Shown piece after piece: positions 49,469-61,149 of a stretch of 64,000 bases of DNA. Source of the DNA: Avena insularis (taxonomy: Eukaryota; Streptophyta; Magnoliopsida; Poales; Poaceae); assembly GCA_023614405.1 (NCBI GenBank), contig CM042686.1, forward strand, positions 351,300,329-351,364,328, given 5' to 3'. Both the position numbers and the translations under genes were made by a program. The notes under the pieces were generated by a model, which was given only the letters and a program-made list of their open reading frames with translations, searched no databases and was not told the DNA's origin. Positions within the stretch are counted from its first letter, which is position 1, and each line of letters opens with the position of its first letter.

Positions 49469-49983
49469 TATCGTCGGATTGATGACAAGTACGCCATGAG
49501 GGGTTCCTCGAGGTGTGTGGAAGAGAGGGTTGTGAGACGTATGGTGTTCCGGGACGGCGAGCACACAAGTTAACATAGGTTCGAATTCGCCGGCTTTGGA
49601 CGGATCCTACTCCTGCTACCAATCCAGTAATACGGTAGAGCCGGAATATGGGCTACAAGGGTTTCACCTGTGCGAGTTGAGATTGTAGACTATTGTGAGG
49701 GTGCCCTAAAGGCTATCCCTAGGATGGCTTATATAGATATCCGGCCTAGGGTTTACAGGAGAGATCTATCCGGCTATGACTAAGAGTCAGTTATAGAGCA
49801 CATCTTGAACTACAAGTAACACTATGTGCCTATGTCGGTGAGTCATTTGGGCCTTCCCGTAGCCGAACTGGACTCCGTCTCTTCTCCCTAACTGGGCCGC
49901 CCGTGAAGCAAAGCTCTAACCCGAAGTGGGCCACCCTGGTCAGCGAGGCACAGTGAGGATACCCGGAAAGTATATCCCCAACA
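49469..49983 (-). repeat. 5' LTR of the Tat element
   Basis: 515 bp. On the coding strand it starts TGTTGGGGATATACTTTCC and ends ATCCGACGATA. TATATAAG on the minus strand at 49728-49735. Confidence 0.9.
49728..49735 (-). promoter_or_regulatory. TATA box in the 5' LTR of the Tat element
   Basis: TATATAAG on the minus strand, conserved in the 3' LTR. Confidence 0.55.
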
Positions 49984-50600
49984 ATGCATGTGTTATATAT
50001 ATTCTCAAAACCACACCTTCTCTATAATCCACATGACCACACACACACTCCAGTAGGGTGTGGTGATGCAACTGCTTCTGTCACACGGGTTCACCACCCC
50101 ATGTGCCAGTTGCATATTCCAAGGGCTCTTTGGGCTTTCTGACCACCATGGTTTGACACAAATGGAGTCTTTAGGGATCAATGCATGTGTTATATATTCT
50201 CAAAACCACACCTTCTTTATGATCCACATGACCACAGACACACTCTAGTTGCGTGTGGTGATGCAACTGCTTCTGTCACACTGGTTCACCACCATGTGGC
50301 AGTTTCATATTCTAGGGGCTCTTTGGGCTTTCTGACCACCATGGTTTGACACAAATGGAGTCTCTAGAGATCAATGCATCTATTATATAATCTCAAAACC
50401 ACACCTTTATGATCCACATGACCACACACACACTCCAGTTAGGTGTGGTGATGCAACTACTTCGGTCACACTGGTTCAGCATCGCATGTGGTAGTTGCAT
50501 GTTCCAGGGGCTCTTTGGGCTTTGTGACCACCAATGTTTGACACAAATGGAATCACTAGAGATCAATGCATGTGTTATATGTTCTCAAACCCACACCTTC
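49984..50600 (+). repeat. Satellite block D
   Basis: About three monomers between two Tat-type insertions. It resumes as ATGCA-TGTGTTATATA, the phase lost at 37341. The last monomer is class a (AATCACTAGAG and ACCCACACC) and stops at CCTTC, where the next LTR begins. Confidence 0.93.
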
Positions 50601-51086
50601 TGACATGGGTATACCCTGTAGGTACTCGAGTCTTGTATATACGGTCTAGATACGGTGGAAGGCCACATCGTTGCCATGGCCCAATGAAGACTTCGAGTGG
50701 CCTACGGACTCTCGATAACTTGCGAGACAAGAAGAAGTATAAAGATAGAAAGTTTGAAGGGCAAACCCTAAACTATAACCGACTTGACCTGCTACCCGAG
50801 ACCTGGCCTATCTATATAAAGGACAGGAGGGGCGGCAAGGAGGACACACGCAACCCTAGTTTCCACAACTCTCGCCAGATTGCATCTGCGCACCCCTGTA
50901 ATCTTCGATTCCCTCATTAATTCCAAGAGCAGACAAGCAGGAGTAGGGACCTTTATGAGGCCTGAACTTGGGTAAACCTTGCGTCCCTGTGTGCTTGTTT
51001 GCTAGCCGATTGATGCTTCCAGCACTCCCTCCTTCTCCAAAACCCAAGTCCATAACAATGGGCATTGACGAGTTAAACCCTCATCA
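50601..51086 (+). repeat. LTR of Tat element A
   Basis: Starts TGACATGGGTATACCC and ends AACCCTCATCA, 486 bp, the same length as the inverted LTR at 61150-61635. TATATAAA at 50813-50820. Confidence 0.92.
50813..50820 (+). promoter_or_regulatory. TATA box in LTR of Tat element A
   Basis: TATATAAA, matched by the inverted copy at 61416-61423. Confidence 0.55.
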
Positions 51087-51088
51087 AT

Positions 51089-51104
51089 TGGCGCCATCTA
51101 TGGG
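51089..51104 (+). other. Primer-binding site of Tat element A
   Basis: TGGCGCCATCTATGGG, two bases after the LTR. Element B has the same site with three changes (61132-61147, minus strand). Confidence 0.75.
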
Positions 51105-53478
51105 AAGTGGGAGTGCTGATGTTGCGGATTCTTCGGCATCATCAACTGCGATCTACAACTCCGCAACAGCGGAGATTCGCTAGCTCTTCGGCGCGTTCGA
51201 CTTCACCGTCCACACGCCGGCCACTCGCTCGGCTTTCGAGTCTGTGGGCGACGGAATCAGCCTGGCGATAGGGAGCTTCCGCTTCCAAGTTGGTCAGACG
51301 GGCACGCTTCGCATGCTTGACCAGCCAACGACATCCGCGATTGCTCCAGCATCGTGGTTCCCGCCACCAATTGGCACCCTCAGGGAGCTCAACACCTCAG
51401 CAACAGCTGAGAGCACGGATAGCGACAGCAGTCGCGGATCCGATCTAGGCGGCTTAGCAACAGAAGACGGAGTCTACAGCTCCAGATCCGAGACTTGCGG
51501 GAGCAACAGCTTCCCCAGCCACTTCATGTGCGCCATCATTAACACTGGCGACTCCACCGCTAATCGCAAAAACGATGGCAATGGATCTGGCACCGATCCG
51601 CCTAACGGTGGCATCCCTAATGGCGGACCTCCCAACGGCGGTCCCCCAAACGGTGGCAATGGCGCGCCCATCAACAACGGTGGGGAAGTCGAACCTCCAA
51701 CCATGGTGAATGAACACACTGGCGAACGTGTCGTGACCATGCTCAACGATCTCGAGTGGGCTCACTACCAAGATGCTCTGCGAGGCAATCCTCTGCATCA
51801 AGACACGTCGCAAGAGATGATGATGGGCTACCATTGGCTAATTAAAGAGGAGTACAGACGCCAGCTACAAACAATCGCGCAACTCGAAGCACGTAAAAAG
51901 GCGGCGGACGAGTCGAGCCTTCGAAGGGTCGGGCTCTCCTCCCATGAAGGATCCTCCTCCAAAGGCAACGAGTACATGGCTAATAAGAGACGATCTCGAA
52001 TGGCCCACCTCACCGAGCAGGAGTGCATAGAAGCTGTGAAAGTCCTCGACTTCAGCTCTATGTCACTCGACACTCGGGGCAACGTGGTCCCAAAGACGCC
52101 ACAAGCAGCGGTGACAGCGGCCACCACGTACCTGCTCAACAACCAGCCGCCGGCTGGAGATCCCCGAGCCTCCATGCACTAATCTATGATCGCGGGCTTG
52201 GGGTTAATTGAAGCCGCTCTCGACAAAGAGCCGACGCTAGAGCCAAAGAAAAATAAGGCTCTAGCAAAACGCTATTCCTCGCCTTCGTCTAGCGACGATA
52301 GTCACGATCTATCTCGACGTCGCCGCTCATGGTGACACGACCACGACTACGATGCGCGTGATGACATCACACAGCGCAAAATCGACAAGTCAAGGGCATG
52401 ACGTGCAAAATAGACTGACTCAGAGGACGAAGATGTGGAGCTCTGTGGCGCCAGATGCTTCAGCAGGACCATCAGACAAAAGCGAATACCCAAGGGGTTC
52501 AAGCTCCCGTCGGAAAACCCAAAATTTGACGGCCTGCGGGACCCGAAAATCTGGTTGGAGGACCACATCTCCTCTATCAGGCTCCATGGTGGGAGTCGAA
52601 GTACGGCCATGCAATGCCTGCAGCGCCGCCCGAGCATGGCTCAACAACCTCCCGCGCGGATCCATTCGCAGTTGGGATGAGCCGGTCTACAGCTTTGTGC
52701 GCAACTTTAAGGGCACCAACAAAAGGCCCGCATCAATCGAAGAACTAAGGTGCTGCCAACAAAGGTCAGGAAAATCTCTACGCTCATACATCCAGAGGTG
52801 GTCCATCATCAAGAACTCCGCAGAAAATATCTCGGAGGACCGGGAAATCGACGCATTCAATGGTGGCGTTCGCCGCATAGAGCTCAGGGAGGAGCTGTGC
52901 CGCTCGAAGCCCAAATCCATTGACCACCTGATGGAAATCATGAATCGGTCGGCAGATGGAGAAGACTCGGTGAAAAACCGCGTTCACTCCGACGATGAAG
53001 TAGAGCTCGAGCGCAGACGCGACCGCGGAAGCAAACGTTGAATGCGCATCTACGATGACCGCGATGACGTCAACCTGGTCGTAGCCGGATATGCCGACAG
53101 GTGCGATGACAACCGCAACAGCGGCTATCGCAGCGGTGGACACCGTGACTCCGGGAAAACTACGCAAGTATGGCAACGCCGCACTCGCGGAGAGGCACCC
53201 ATGACAAAAATCGAGGAAGAACTGTCCGGGCCGTGCAACATGCACTTCTACATCGATAAGCACGACGGCAAGAAGAAATCCAGCCACCTTCTCAAGGACT
53301 ACCGTGAGTTCCTCAAGCTCCATGAGGGTTTGGCGCAAATGAATCGTGACGCCGTCAACAGAGGCTACGGAGTTGCCCCAAGCGCTGTAGCACACGGAGC
53401 TCCTCCTCCACCACCTGGAGTGCCACCACCCGCGGCCGCACCGGTCCATGATCAAGGCGGCGAGCCATACCCACGGGC
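51105..53478 (+). pseudogene. Gag of Tat element A, broken
   Basis: Early part reads STAIYNSATAEIR, then a stop at 51181-51183 (glutamine in element B), then a 312-codon open stretch 51244-52182 with a Pro/Gly/Asn-rich repeat (PPNGG units) and HTGERVVTMLNDLEWAHYQD. The core reads PKGFKLPSENPKFDGLRDPK and WLEDHISSIRLHGGSRSTAM, where a short deletion relative to element B (LQLHGTA lost) shifts the frame, then VYSFVRNFKGTNKRPASIEE and EELRCCQQRSGKSLRSYIQR. The end has a Cys/His region (SGPCNMHFYIDKHDGKKKSS). Stops also near 52183, 52334 and 53039. Confidence 0.87.
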
Positions 53479-54332
53479 TTGGCTTGTGATAGGGTACATC
53501 GAGTGGTCCTTCAAGTGAGCCTCGGGATCCGCCATCAGTTGGTGATACCTTAGCGCAGTCAAACTCAAGGGTGGATGAGCTATCCCTGCTTTCGCGACTA
53601 CATGATCGCGTTAAGCAGATGGAACACGAACTGCCTGTCCTTCGTGGTAACGTGTATGTATGGAAGTTGAGGGCGGAGAAAGCCACTGCCCGAGAGCAAT
53701 ATCTACTTGAGGAGGTGGCACAGCTGGGTGATTAGTTCAAGTGTTAGCTTTCTATCCCCTTATCTTTTTTTGTAGTCAATCGCGATAGTTCATTGTCTTC
53801 ATAATTTTGCCTCTTGCTTGGTATAGTTGTCAGCACACGTCATCCTCAGGATGAGAAAGACAGGATCACCATTCGCATGAACGACCTGACCCAGGAACAA
53901 CTTCAGGCAAGTGGGTACTTCTAGGTCGATCATGATCGCGCAATCGCCCTTGCGACCCTGCAGGATCGTGCCTCGCGAGTGCTCCACTTTCTGAAGAAAT
54001 CGCAGTCATGTCTGAGGAATATCTACCAGACGATGTTTCTGCTGGACACCATCCCTTCGAGCTTGTTGGCTCTCCTGGCTAAGTTTCAGGATTTGAGTGC
54101 AGTTCGCGAGTGCGTGCGGCAGCAGTTAGTGGCTGGTGCCAAGGCTGCTTTGGTGCTGGTGCGACTGCACAGGCCTGATGTGGATATTGCAGCTTTTCCT
54201 GTTGGGCCTCCGACGCCGCTGGCAGGTTCGACCTGGAATATGGTTTCTCATTACCTGGCGGTGGATCGCCCAGCAGAGGAAATTGTTGACTTCTTCGAGG
54301 AACAGACAAACGTTCTTCTGTTGCAACAGTAG
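53479..54332 (+). pseudogene. 3' exons of the antisense gene of Tat element B
   Basis: Plus-strand coding remnants opposite to element B's own genes. One piece reads VDELSLLSRLHDRVKQMEHE, then RAEKATAREQYLLEEVAQLG (53555-53735, coiled-coil like). Another, 53850-54332, reads DEKDRITIRMNDLTQEQLQ, a stop at 53922-53924, then VLHFLKKSQSCLRNIYQTMF and VDIAAFPVGPPTPLAG, ending VLLLQQ at 54330-54332. It stands where the antisense gene stands in the Tat element at 37342. A candidate acceptor (TTTTTTTGTAG) ends near 53775. Confidence 0.68.
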
Positions 54333-54773
54333 TTTAACTTGTATCATGCACATAAGTATACCAGTGTTGTAAAGTTCGTATGTATGCTGTATATAATTGG
54401 TTAATATTGATATGTAAAGAGCTTGCTAGCTCGTATGTTTTGCGAGTGCGTTGCACTATGCGATTCCCTTTTGTTAGCCCGACGTGTGTTTATCTCAGCA
54501 CCTTGCCAACCTGCCAGGTGCATTACAGCTGGGTTAGTGTTTGCCAAGGGGTTCAATTAGTGCGTCAGCTACTCGAGATATTGCGATTGGTTTGTAGAAT
54601 AGTTGTGTAAAGGGTGGCGCAGCCCCCGGGTGATAAGATTGCGACAAATAATAGAAAACGCAGAGTTTGGGGCACTTAGCTTTATTTATTCGTATAACAG
54701 TACGAGGTACAATGTGTGGCTAAGTATCCTGGCTGAAAAGCCTTATTTGTAATGTAAAAGGAAGAAAAGACGA
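54333..54773. other. Spacer between antisense-gene remnant and integrase of element B
   Basis: About 440 bp with no recognisable gene. It separates two convergent coding units. Confidence 0.6.
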
Positions 54774-55925
54774 CTAGGGGTAGAAGCGCCGCAGCTGCAC
54801 GATGTTCCAGGGGTTGGAGTATGCGACTCTTGTCTCGAAATCTTTAAGGTGATAGGCGCCACCTGGGATTTCTTCTGTAATCACGTACGGTCCTTCCCAA
54901 GGGGACTCGATCTTGAGGTGACCTTGCTTCAGTCGCAGGACCAGGTCTCCTTCGACAAAGGATTTGGGGCATAGCCATCTATTGTGGTAGTTGCGCAGGT
55001 TCTGCTGGTAGATCGTCGATCTTTCTGCTGCGATGTCCCGTGCCTCGTCAAGGAGATCGATGGAGTCTTAGAGTGCAAGAGTTGAATCCTGCTCGCTGTA
55101 AGCGACCACCCGTGGGGTTTTATAGCATACTTCTGCGGGTAGTACCGCTTCAGCACCATGCACCATGAAGAATGGAGTGTATCCCATGGCACTGTTTGGA
55201 GTTGTGCGTAAGCTCTAGAGTACGGATTGCAGCTCATCTGGCCAACATTCGGCGGCTCGTTCGAGTGGCCGGAGGCATCACTTCTTGATTCCGCCGCACA
55301 CGAGGCCGTTGGCCTTTTCGACTTGACCATTGTTCTATGGATAGGATACGGAGGCCTAACTTATGTTGATTCCCAGGTTTTGGTAGAAACCCTGAAACTC
55401 CTTAGAGGTGAAGTTCGTTCCATCGTCCGTGATGATGCTGTGTGACACTCCAAAGTGATAGACAATGGACTCGAAGAACTTGACGGCACTGGCTCCTAAC
55501 TGGTTTGTCACTGGCATGGCCTCTATCCACTTGGTGAATTTGTCGACTGCGACCAAGAGGTAGACGTAGCCACCTCGTGAGGACTTTGGGAGCTTGTCGA
55601 TCATGTCGAGTCCCCATTGCACGAAGGGCCAAGCCAATGGTATTGGCTGGAGTTCCACGCCAGGTGCGTGCGGTTTGTCCGTGAATTGCTGACAAGCATT
55701 GCATCTCTGGACTATGTCCTTGGCGTCACGCATGGCCATGGGCCAGTAAAATCCAGCTCGTAGAGCTTTGGCGATGACGCCACGACTGCCAGCATGGTGT
55801 CTGCAAGTCCCTTCATGTATGTCGAGGAGGACGGCCCTTTTGTCCGCATTAGAGACGCACCTTTGGAGTACTCCTATGATGTTGTTCTTGTATAGTTTGC
55901 CGTTGATGACGGTGAATGCCTTGGA
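54774..55925 (-). pseudogene. Integrase of Tat element B, nearly intact
   Basis: Zinc-binding part GTCRHHAGSRGVIAKAL and CNACQQFTDKPHAPGVEL, core FVQWGLDMIDKLPKSSRGGY, VAVDKFTKWIEAMPVTNQ and HSIITDDGTNFTSKEFQGFY, then QNNGQVEKANGLV carrying the E position, WSLRTTPN-like SLRTTPNSAMGYTPFFMVHG and GAEAVLPAEV. Ends SPWEGPYVITEEIPGGAYHL and NIVQLRRFYP with stop at 54774-54776. A frameshift lies near 55350, and stops fall near 55275, 55217 and 55068. No chromodomain. Confidence 0.87.
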
Positions 55926-57023
55926 TCATCGTGCGATGTGTCGCGCGTCAGTCGGGTCGTCAGGCAACCTCTTGTTGAGAAGATATGTAATGTAGGGTTG
56001 AGTCCAAGATGGTTTGATCATCATGACCCCCATTGGTCCCTTGAGTCCCGTGTCAAGCTCCAGATCGTCAAGTGCCATTGGCTCATTGGGTGGCATAGCC
56101 CCCGAGTCCGTTGTTGCGCTTGTTTTCTTCTCTACGGCCTTTGGCTTGATGGAGCGTTCGCAGATACGCTCAAGAAATACCCCAGGTGGTATGGGGGCAC
56201 AGGTAGAGCCAATGTTGATGAGTGTGTCTGCCTCTTCATTGCTTTCGTGGCCTACGTGCCACAGCTCGCAGCCGTCAAAGTCCCTTTCGAGTGTTTCATA
56301 GAGGTCGCGGTAGGCGATCATATTTTCGTTTTGCGCGTTGCACTCGTGCATCGTCTGGTTGACAACCAGCTTGGAGTCACCGTAGATAATGAGCCTCTTG
56401 GCGCCGCAGGCCTTTGCCATACACATCCCGTGTAATAGGGCCTCGTATTCAGCTTCATTGGTGGAGGCAGTGAGCTGCATTCGCAGAATGTGTTTCAGCT
56501 TGTCTCCTTGGGGCGATGTCAGTATGACACCTGCGCTAGCCCCGTCCTTACGCTTTGATCCATCTAAGTGCATCGTCCAGAGGTAAAACATATCTGGTAT
56601 TTCGGGGAGCTGGTTCTCCATCCAATGCACGGGGAAATCTGGGAGGACTTGCGATTTGATCGCGTCGCGCTTTTCATATGTAATGTCTCGTGGATACAGC
56701 TCGATTCCCCAAAGTGCGACTCGTCTAGTGGCGTCATGGTTGTTGAGGATGTGCCCAAGCGGGGCGTCGTTGACCACCATGATTGGATGCTCCTGGAAGT
56801 AGTGACGCAGTCGCCTGGCTGTCATGAAGATGCCGTATGCCAACTTCTGGTCGTGCGGGTACCGCTGCTTTGTTGGCGTGAGCACCTCGCTGAGGTAGTA
56901 GACTGGGCGCTGCACCCCGTGGACTTTGTTTTCTTCGGCTTGTTCCACCATGTGTACTGTGCTGACTACCTGGTTGCTGGTGGAGATGTATAGCAGTAGT
57001 GGTTCCCTTTCGTGTGGAGTCAC
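55926..57023 (-). pseudogene. RNase H pair of Tat element B, open for 365 codons
   Basis: First unit ends VQRPVYYLSEVLTPTKQRYP and FMTARRLRHYFQEHPIMVVN. The second, archaeal-like unit reads LWTMHLDGSKRKDGASAGVI, LTASTNEAEYEALLHGMCMA, RLIIYGDSKLVVNQTM and SNEEADTLINIGS, so the D, E, D and D positions all seem present. It ends TSWTQPYI-like KPSWTQPYITYLLNKRLPDD and a stop at 55926-55928. It is joined to reverse transcriptase through a frameshift near 57110. Confidence 0.87.
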
Positions 57024-58000
57024 CAGTACTGGTGAGGTAGACAGTAGATGCTTGAGGTCTTCGAATACTTCCTGCGCCTCGTCGGTCCACTCGAACTTGT
57101 TAGTGCCTTTTCGCCCATTCGACTAATGAATCGACTGAGCGCCGCGATTCGCCCAGCCAGCTGTTGGACGCCTCTTATATTCTTAGGCTTCTCCATGGCC
57201 AGTATGGCTTTTATTTTCTTCGGGTTCGCCTCAATCCCCCTCGCGGAGATGAGATACCCGAGTAACTGCCCAGATGGTACGCCGAAGGCGCACTTATCTG
57301 GATTGAGCTTGATCCGGTAGCAGTCGAGGTTGGTGAAGGTTTCGCGTAAATCGTCGATTAGCGAGGCTTCCTCTTTTGTTTTGATGACGATGTCATCGAT
57401 GTAGACTTGGATGTTGCGACCAAGTTGATCCTTGAGGCAAGCCTGCATGCACCGTTGATAGGTGGCTCCTGCGTTTTTAAGCCCGAAGGGCATTGTGTTG
57501 TAGCAGAACACACCAAAAGGCGTTGTAAATGCAGTTTTATCTTGATCTTCCTCCTTCATTTGAATCTGATTATAGCCTGAATAGGCGTCGAGGAAGCAGA
57601 GGCGCTCACATCCCGCGGTGGAGTCGATAATTTGGTCGATTTGCGGAAGCGGGAAGTGATCCTTTGGGCAGTGCTTGTTCAGGGAGGTAAATCCACGCAC
57701 ATCCGTCTCTTTTTTAGGTACCAGCACCGTGTTGGCGAGCCAAGTGCTCTCCTTGATATCGCGTATGAACTTGGCGTCAAGGAGTCTGTTAATCTCCATT
57801 CCAACCGCCTTTGCCCTTGGTTCGGACAGTCGCCGAATTGTCTGTTTGACTAGCCTTGCGTCTGGGTTGATGTTGAGTGCGTGCTCGGCGAATTCCCTGG
57901 GAACTCCTAGCATGTCTGCTGGACACCAGGCAAAGATTTCCCAGTGCTCACGGAGGAATTCGATGAGCGCAAGTTCCTATGCGGAACTCAAGTTGTTGGC
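57020..58000 (-). pseudogene. Reverse transcriptase of Tat element B
   Basis: Open from 57913 to 57020. Reads REFAEHALNINPDARLVKQT, KFIRDIKESTWLANTVLVPK, DVRGFTSLNKHCPKDHFPLP, LCFLDAYSGYNQIQMKEEDQ, TTPFGVFCYNTMPFGLKNAG, the catalytic YIDD at 57392-57403 (VYIDDIVIKTKEE) and FGVPSGQLLGYLISARGIEA. The phrase DVRGFTSLN lacks residues seen in related enzymes (usually MCVDFTSLN), a short in-frame loss. A stop lies at about 57977, and a shift near 57110 disrupts the join to RNase H. Confidence 0.9.
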
Positions 58001-58810
58001 GATGAGGTCCGTCTTTGTTGGGTCCGATGGGTGGACCTAGACTTTCTTCGTGTGCACCAACGAGTCGAAGGACAGGTCGGGTGAACTTGGCCGGCTCAGG
58101 GGAGGCAGACTGTAGTCTGTCGACTCCTTCAATCTTGCGAGCTCCTCCTGCATACCGAAGGAGTGGGAGATTCTGTTGAATTCCCTATCGCAGCTATCAG
58201 ACCTTTCGAAGCTTCCGTTGATTGTGATGACGCCATTTGGACATGGCATTTTAATCTGCCGGTAGGCGTAGTGCGGCACTGCCATGAACCTAATGAACGC
58301 GATGCATCCGAGGATGCAGTGGTACTGTGAGGTCCAGTCGACGACTTCAAAGTCGATGCGTTCGCGTCAAAAGTTTTGCGGCGTGCCGAAGATGACGTCG
58401 AGGTTGATTTTGCCCAGGGGCTATATGCCCTTCCCTGGGACGATGCCGTGGAACGTCGTGTCCGAAACTTCTAGACACGTCAGAGGGATCCTCATTGCTC
58501 GCAAGGTACTTGCAAACATGAGGTTAGTGCCTCTTCCACCATCCATGAAGACGCGACTCATGTCGAAGCCTCCAATATGTGCCTCGAGTACGAGGGGACA
58601 GTGGCCTGGACGAGGGACTTGGCGCGGGTGGTCGCGTTTGTCAAAGGTGATGCAGGAGTCGCTTCCACTGAGGTACTCAGTGGTGGATGGCAGAGAGTTT
58701 GTCGCCAAGTTGACTTGGCGAGTGATGGCCTTCTGCACCCGATTTGAGGGGCGCTCTTTTTGGATCATCATGTTGCCCACGGCCCGTGGGTATGGCTTGC
58801 CGCCTAGATT
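58001..58810 (-). pseudogene. Protease region of Tat element B
   Basis: Reads SGSDSCITFDKRDHPRQVPR, LVLEAHIGGFDMSRVFMDGG with the active-site DGG, RGTNLMFASTLRAMRIPLTC and DTTFHGIVPGKGI, a stop at 58421-58423, then further stops near 58368 and the continuation AVPHYAYRQIKMPCPNGVIT. Related elements read GSGLN after DGG; here it is RGTN. Confidence 0.85.
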
Positions 58811-61131
58811 CTAGATCGGTGCGGCCGCAGGTGGTGGTACTCCAGGTGGTGGTGGAGGAGCCCCATGTGCTACGACGCCTGGGGCGACTCTGTAGCCCCT
58901 GTTGACCGCGTCGCGATTCATCTGAGCCAGGCCCTCATGGAGTTTGAGAAACTCGCGGCAGTCCTTGAGAAGGTGGCTGGATTTTTTCTTGTCGTTGTGC
59001 TTGTCGATGTAGAAGTGCGCGTTGCACGGCCCGGACATTTTGTCTTCAATTGTTGTTGCGGGTGCCTCTTCGTGGGTGTGGCGTTGCCATACCTGCATGG
59101 TTTTCCCGAGTCGCGATATCCACCACTGCGGTAGCCGCTGTTGCGGTTGTCATCGCGTTTGTTGGTGTAGCCTGCTGCGACCATATTGACGTCATCGCGG
59201 TCATCATAAACACGCATTCGCCGCTTTCCTCGACGGTCGTGTCTGCACCCGAGGTCGTCGTCGTTAGAGTAGGTGCGATTTTTTACCGAATCCTCTCCAT
59301 CAGCCTACCGATTCGCAATTTCCATCAGGTGGTCGATTGTTTTGGGCTTCGAGCGGCCCAGCTCCTCCCTGAGCTCTATGCGGTGAACACCCCCATTGAA
59401 TGCGTCGATTTCACGATCCTCCGAGATATTTTCTGTGGAGTTCTTGATGATGGACCACCTCTGGATGTATGAGCATAACGATTCGCCCAACCTTTGCTGG
59501 CAGCATCTCAGTTCTTCGATTGATGCGGGCCTTTTGTACGTGCCTTTGAAGTTGCACACAAAGTTGTAGACCAGCTCTTCCCAGCTGTGACTGGATCTGC
59601 ACTGGAGGTTGTTGAGCCATGCTCGGGCAGTGCCATGCAGCTGTAGCTCCAGGCATTGCATATCCGTGCTTCGACTCCCGCCGTGGAGCCTGAAGAAGGA
59701 GATGTGGTCCTCCAACCAGATTTTTGGGTCCTGCAGGCCATCAAATATTGGGTTCTCCGATGGGAGCTTGAACCCCTTGGGCATTTGCTTCTGCGTGATA
59801 GCCCTGCTGAAGCATCTGACGCCATAGAGCTCCACATCTTCGTCCTTTGAGTCAGTCAAGCGGGTGCATTGTGCCCTTGACTTGTCGATTTTGCACTGTG
59901 TGAGGTCATCGCATGCATCATAGTCGTGGTCGTGTCGCCGTGAGCGACGGTGTCGAGACAGGTCGTGGCTGTCGTAGCTGGACGAGGGTGAGGAATAGCA
60001 TTTTTCTAGAGCCTTGCTTTTTTTCAGGTCCGGTGTTGGTTCTTTGTCGAGAGCAGCCTCGATTAACTCCAAGCCCGCGATCGTAGATCGGTGCATGGTG
60101 GCTTCGGGATCTCCAGCCGGCGGCTGGTTGTTGAGGAGGTACATGGTGGCCACTATCACCCCAGCTTGCAGCGTCTTTGGGACCATGTTGCCCCATGTGT
60201 CGACTGTCATAGAGCTAAAGTCGAGGACTTTCACAGCTTCTATGCACTCCTGCTCAGTGAGGTGGGACATTCGAGATCGCCTCTTGTTGGCCATGTACTC
60301 GTTGCCCTTGGAGGAGGATCCTCCGTGGGAGGAGAGCCCAGCCCGTCGAAGACTTGACTCGCCCGCCGCCTTTTTACGCGCTTCGAGTTGCGCAATCGTT
60401 TGTAATTGGCGCCTGTACTCCTCCTTTAGTAGCCAATGATAGCCCATCAACAGTTCTTGTGGTGTGCCGGGGGGCAGAGGATTGCCTCGCAGGGCTTCTC
60501 GACAACGAGCCCATTCGAGATCGTTGAGCTTGATCACGACACGTTCACCTGTGTGTTCGTTCACCATGGTTGGAGGTTGGACTGCTCCTCCATTGCTGAC
60601 GGGCGCGCCATTTCCACCATTGGTGGGGCCGCCATGTTGGGTGGATCAGGGCCGTTGCCACCATTTTCGCGATTGGCGCTGGTTTCATCGACGTTGATGA
60701 CGGCGCACATGAAGTGGTTGGAGAAGCTGTTGCTTCCGCAACTTTCGGATCAGGAGCCATATACCCCATCTTCCGTTGCTAGGCCACCCAGATTGGATCC
60801 GCGACTGTTGTGGCTGTCTGTGCTATCAGCTGCTGCTGAGTTGTTGAGCTCGGTGAGGACACCGATTGGTGGCGGCAACCACGATGCTGGAGCAACCACG
60901 GATGCTGCTGGCTGGTCAGGCATGCGAAGCGTGCCCATCTGACCAACTTGGAAGCGGAAGCTCCCGATCGCCAGGCTGATTCCATCGCCCACGGACTCGA
61001 AAGCCGGGCGAGTGGCCGGCGTGTGGACGGTGAAGTTAAACGCGCCAAAGAGCTGGCGAATCTCCGCTGTTGCGCAGTTGTAGATCGCGGTTGATGAGGA
61101 AGAAGAAGCCGCAACTTTAGCACTCCCAATT
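58811..61131 (-). pseudogene. Gag of Tat element B
   Basis: The main open stretch, 60567-59305 (420 codons), reads HTGERVVIKLNDLEWARCRE, KEEYRRQLQTIAQLEARKKA, PKGFKLPSENPIFDGLQDPK, WLEDHISFFRLHGGSRSTDM and ELQLHGTARAWLNNLQCRSS, and is intact where element A is shifted. The N-terminal part (61148-60750) reads ATAEIRQLFGAFNFTVHTPA and SFRFQVGQMGTLRMPDQPAA. The C-terminal part carries a Cys/His region (SGPCNAHFYIDKHNDKKKSS) and a proline run. Breaks: stop near 60750, shifted frame 60570-60700, and a shift near 59300. Confidence 0.88.
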
Positions 61132-61147
61132 CCCACAGACGGCACCA
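61132..61147 (-). other. Primer-binding site of Tat element B
   Basis: Minus-strand TGGTGCCGTCTGTGGG, two bases inside the LTR; differs from element A's site at three positions. Confidence 0.72.
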
Positions 61148-61149
61148 AT

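Larger units (their letters stand above)
37342..49983 (-). mobile_element. Complete, defective Tat/Retand-type Ty3/gypsy element (minus strand)
   Basis: 12.6 kb between perfect duplications ATGCA (37337-37341 and 49984-49988). On the minus strand it has 5' LTR, primer-binding site, gag, protease, reverse transcriptase, RNase H, a second RNase H, integrase, a 4.3-kb 3' region with an antisense gene, polypurine tract and 3' LTR. Reverse transcriptase before integrase is the gypsy order; no chromodomain, the second RNase H and the antisense 3' gene are marks of the Tat lineage. Several domains have stops and frameshifts. Confidence 0.92.
50601..53478 (+). mobile_element. Truncated Tat-type element A (plus strand): 5' LTR and gag only
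   Basis: Has a 486-bp LTR, primer-binding site and gag reading rightward, then stops abruptly at 53478 inside the gag/protease boundary. Up to CCATACCCACGGGC it matches element B (reverse complement of about 58785-61635); after it the sequence is that of element B's 3' region. Protease, pol and 3' LTR are missing. The left flank is CCTTC. Confidence 0.88.

Noticed and set aside
51454..51834. Minus-strand open frames overlapping the gag of Tat element A
   Set aside because: They are shadows of the gag frame in a GC-rich, repetitive coding stretch (PPNGG units).
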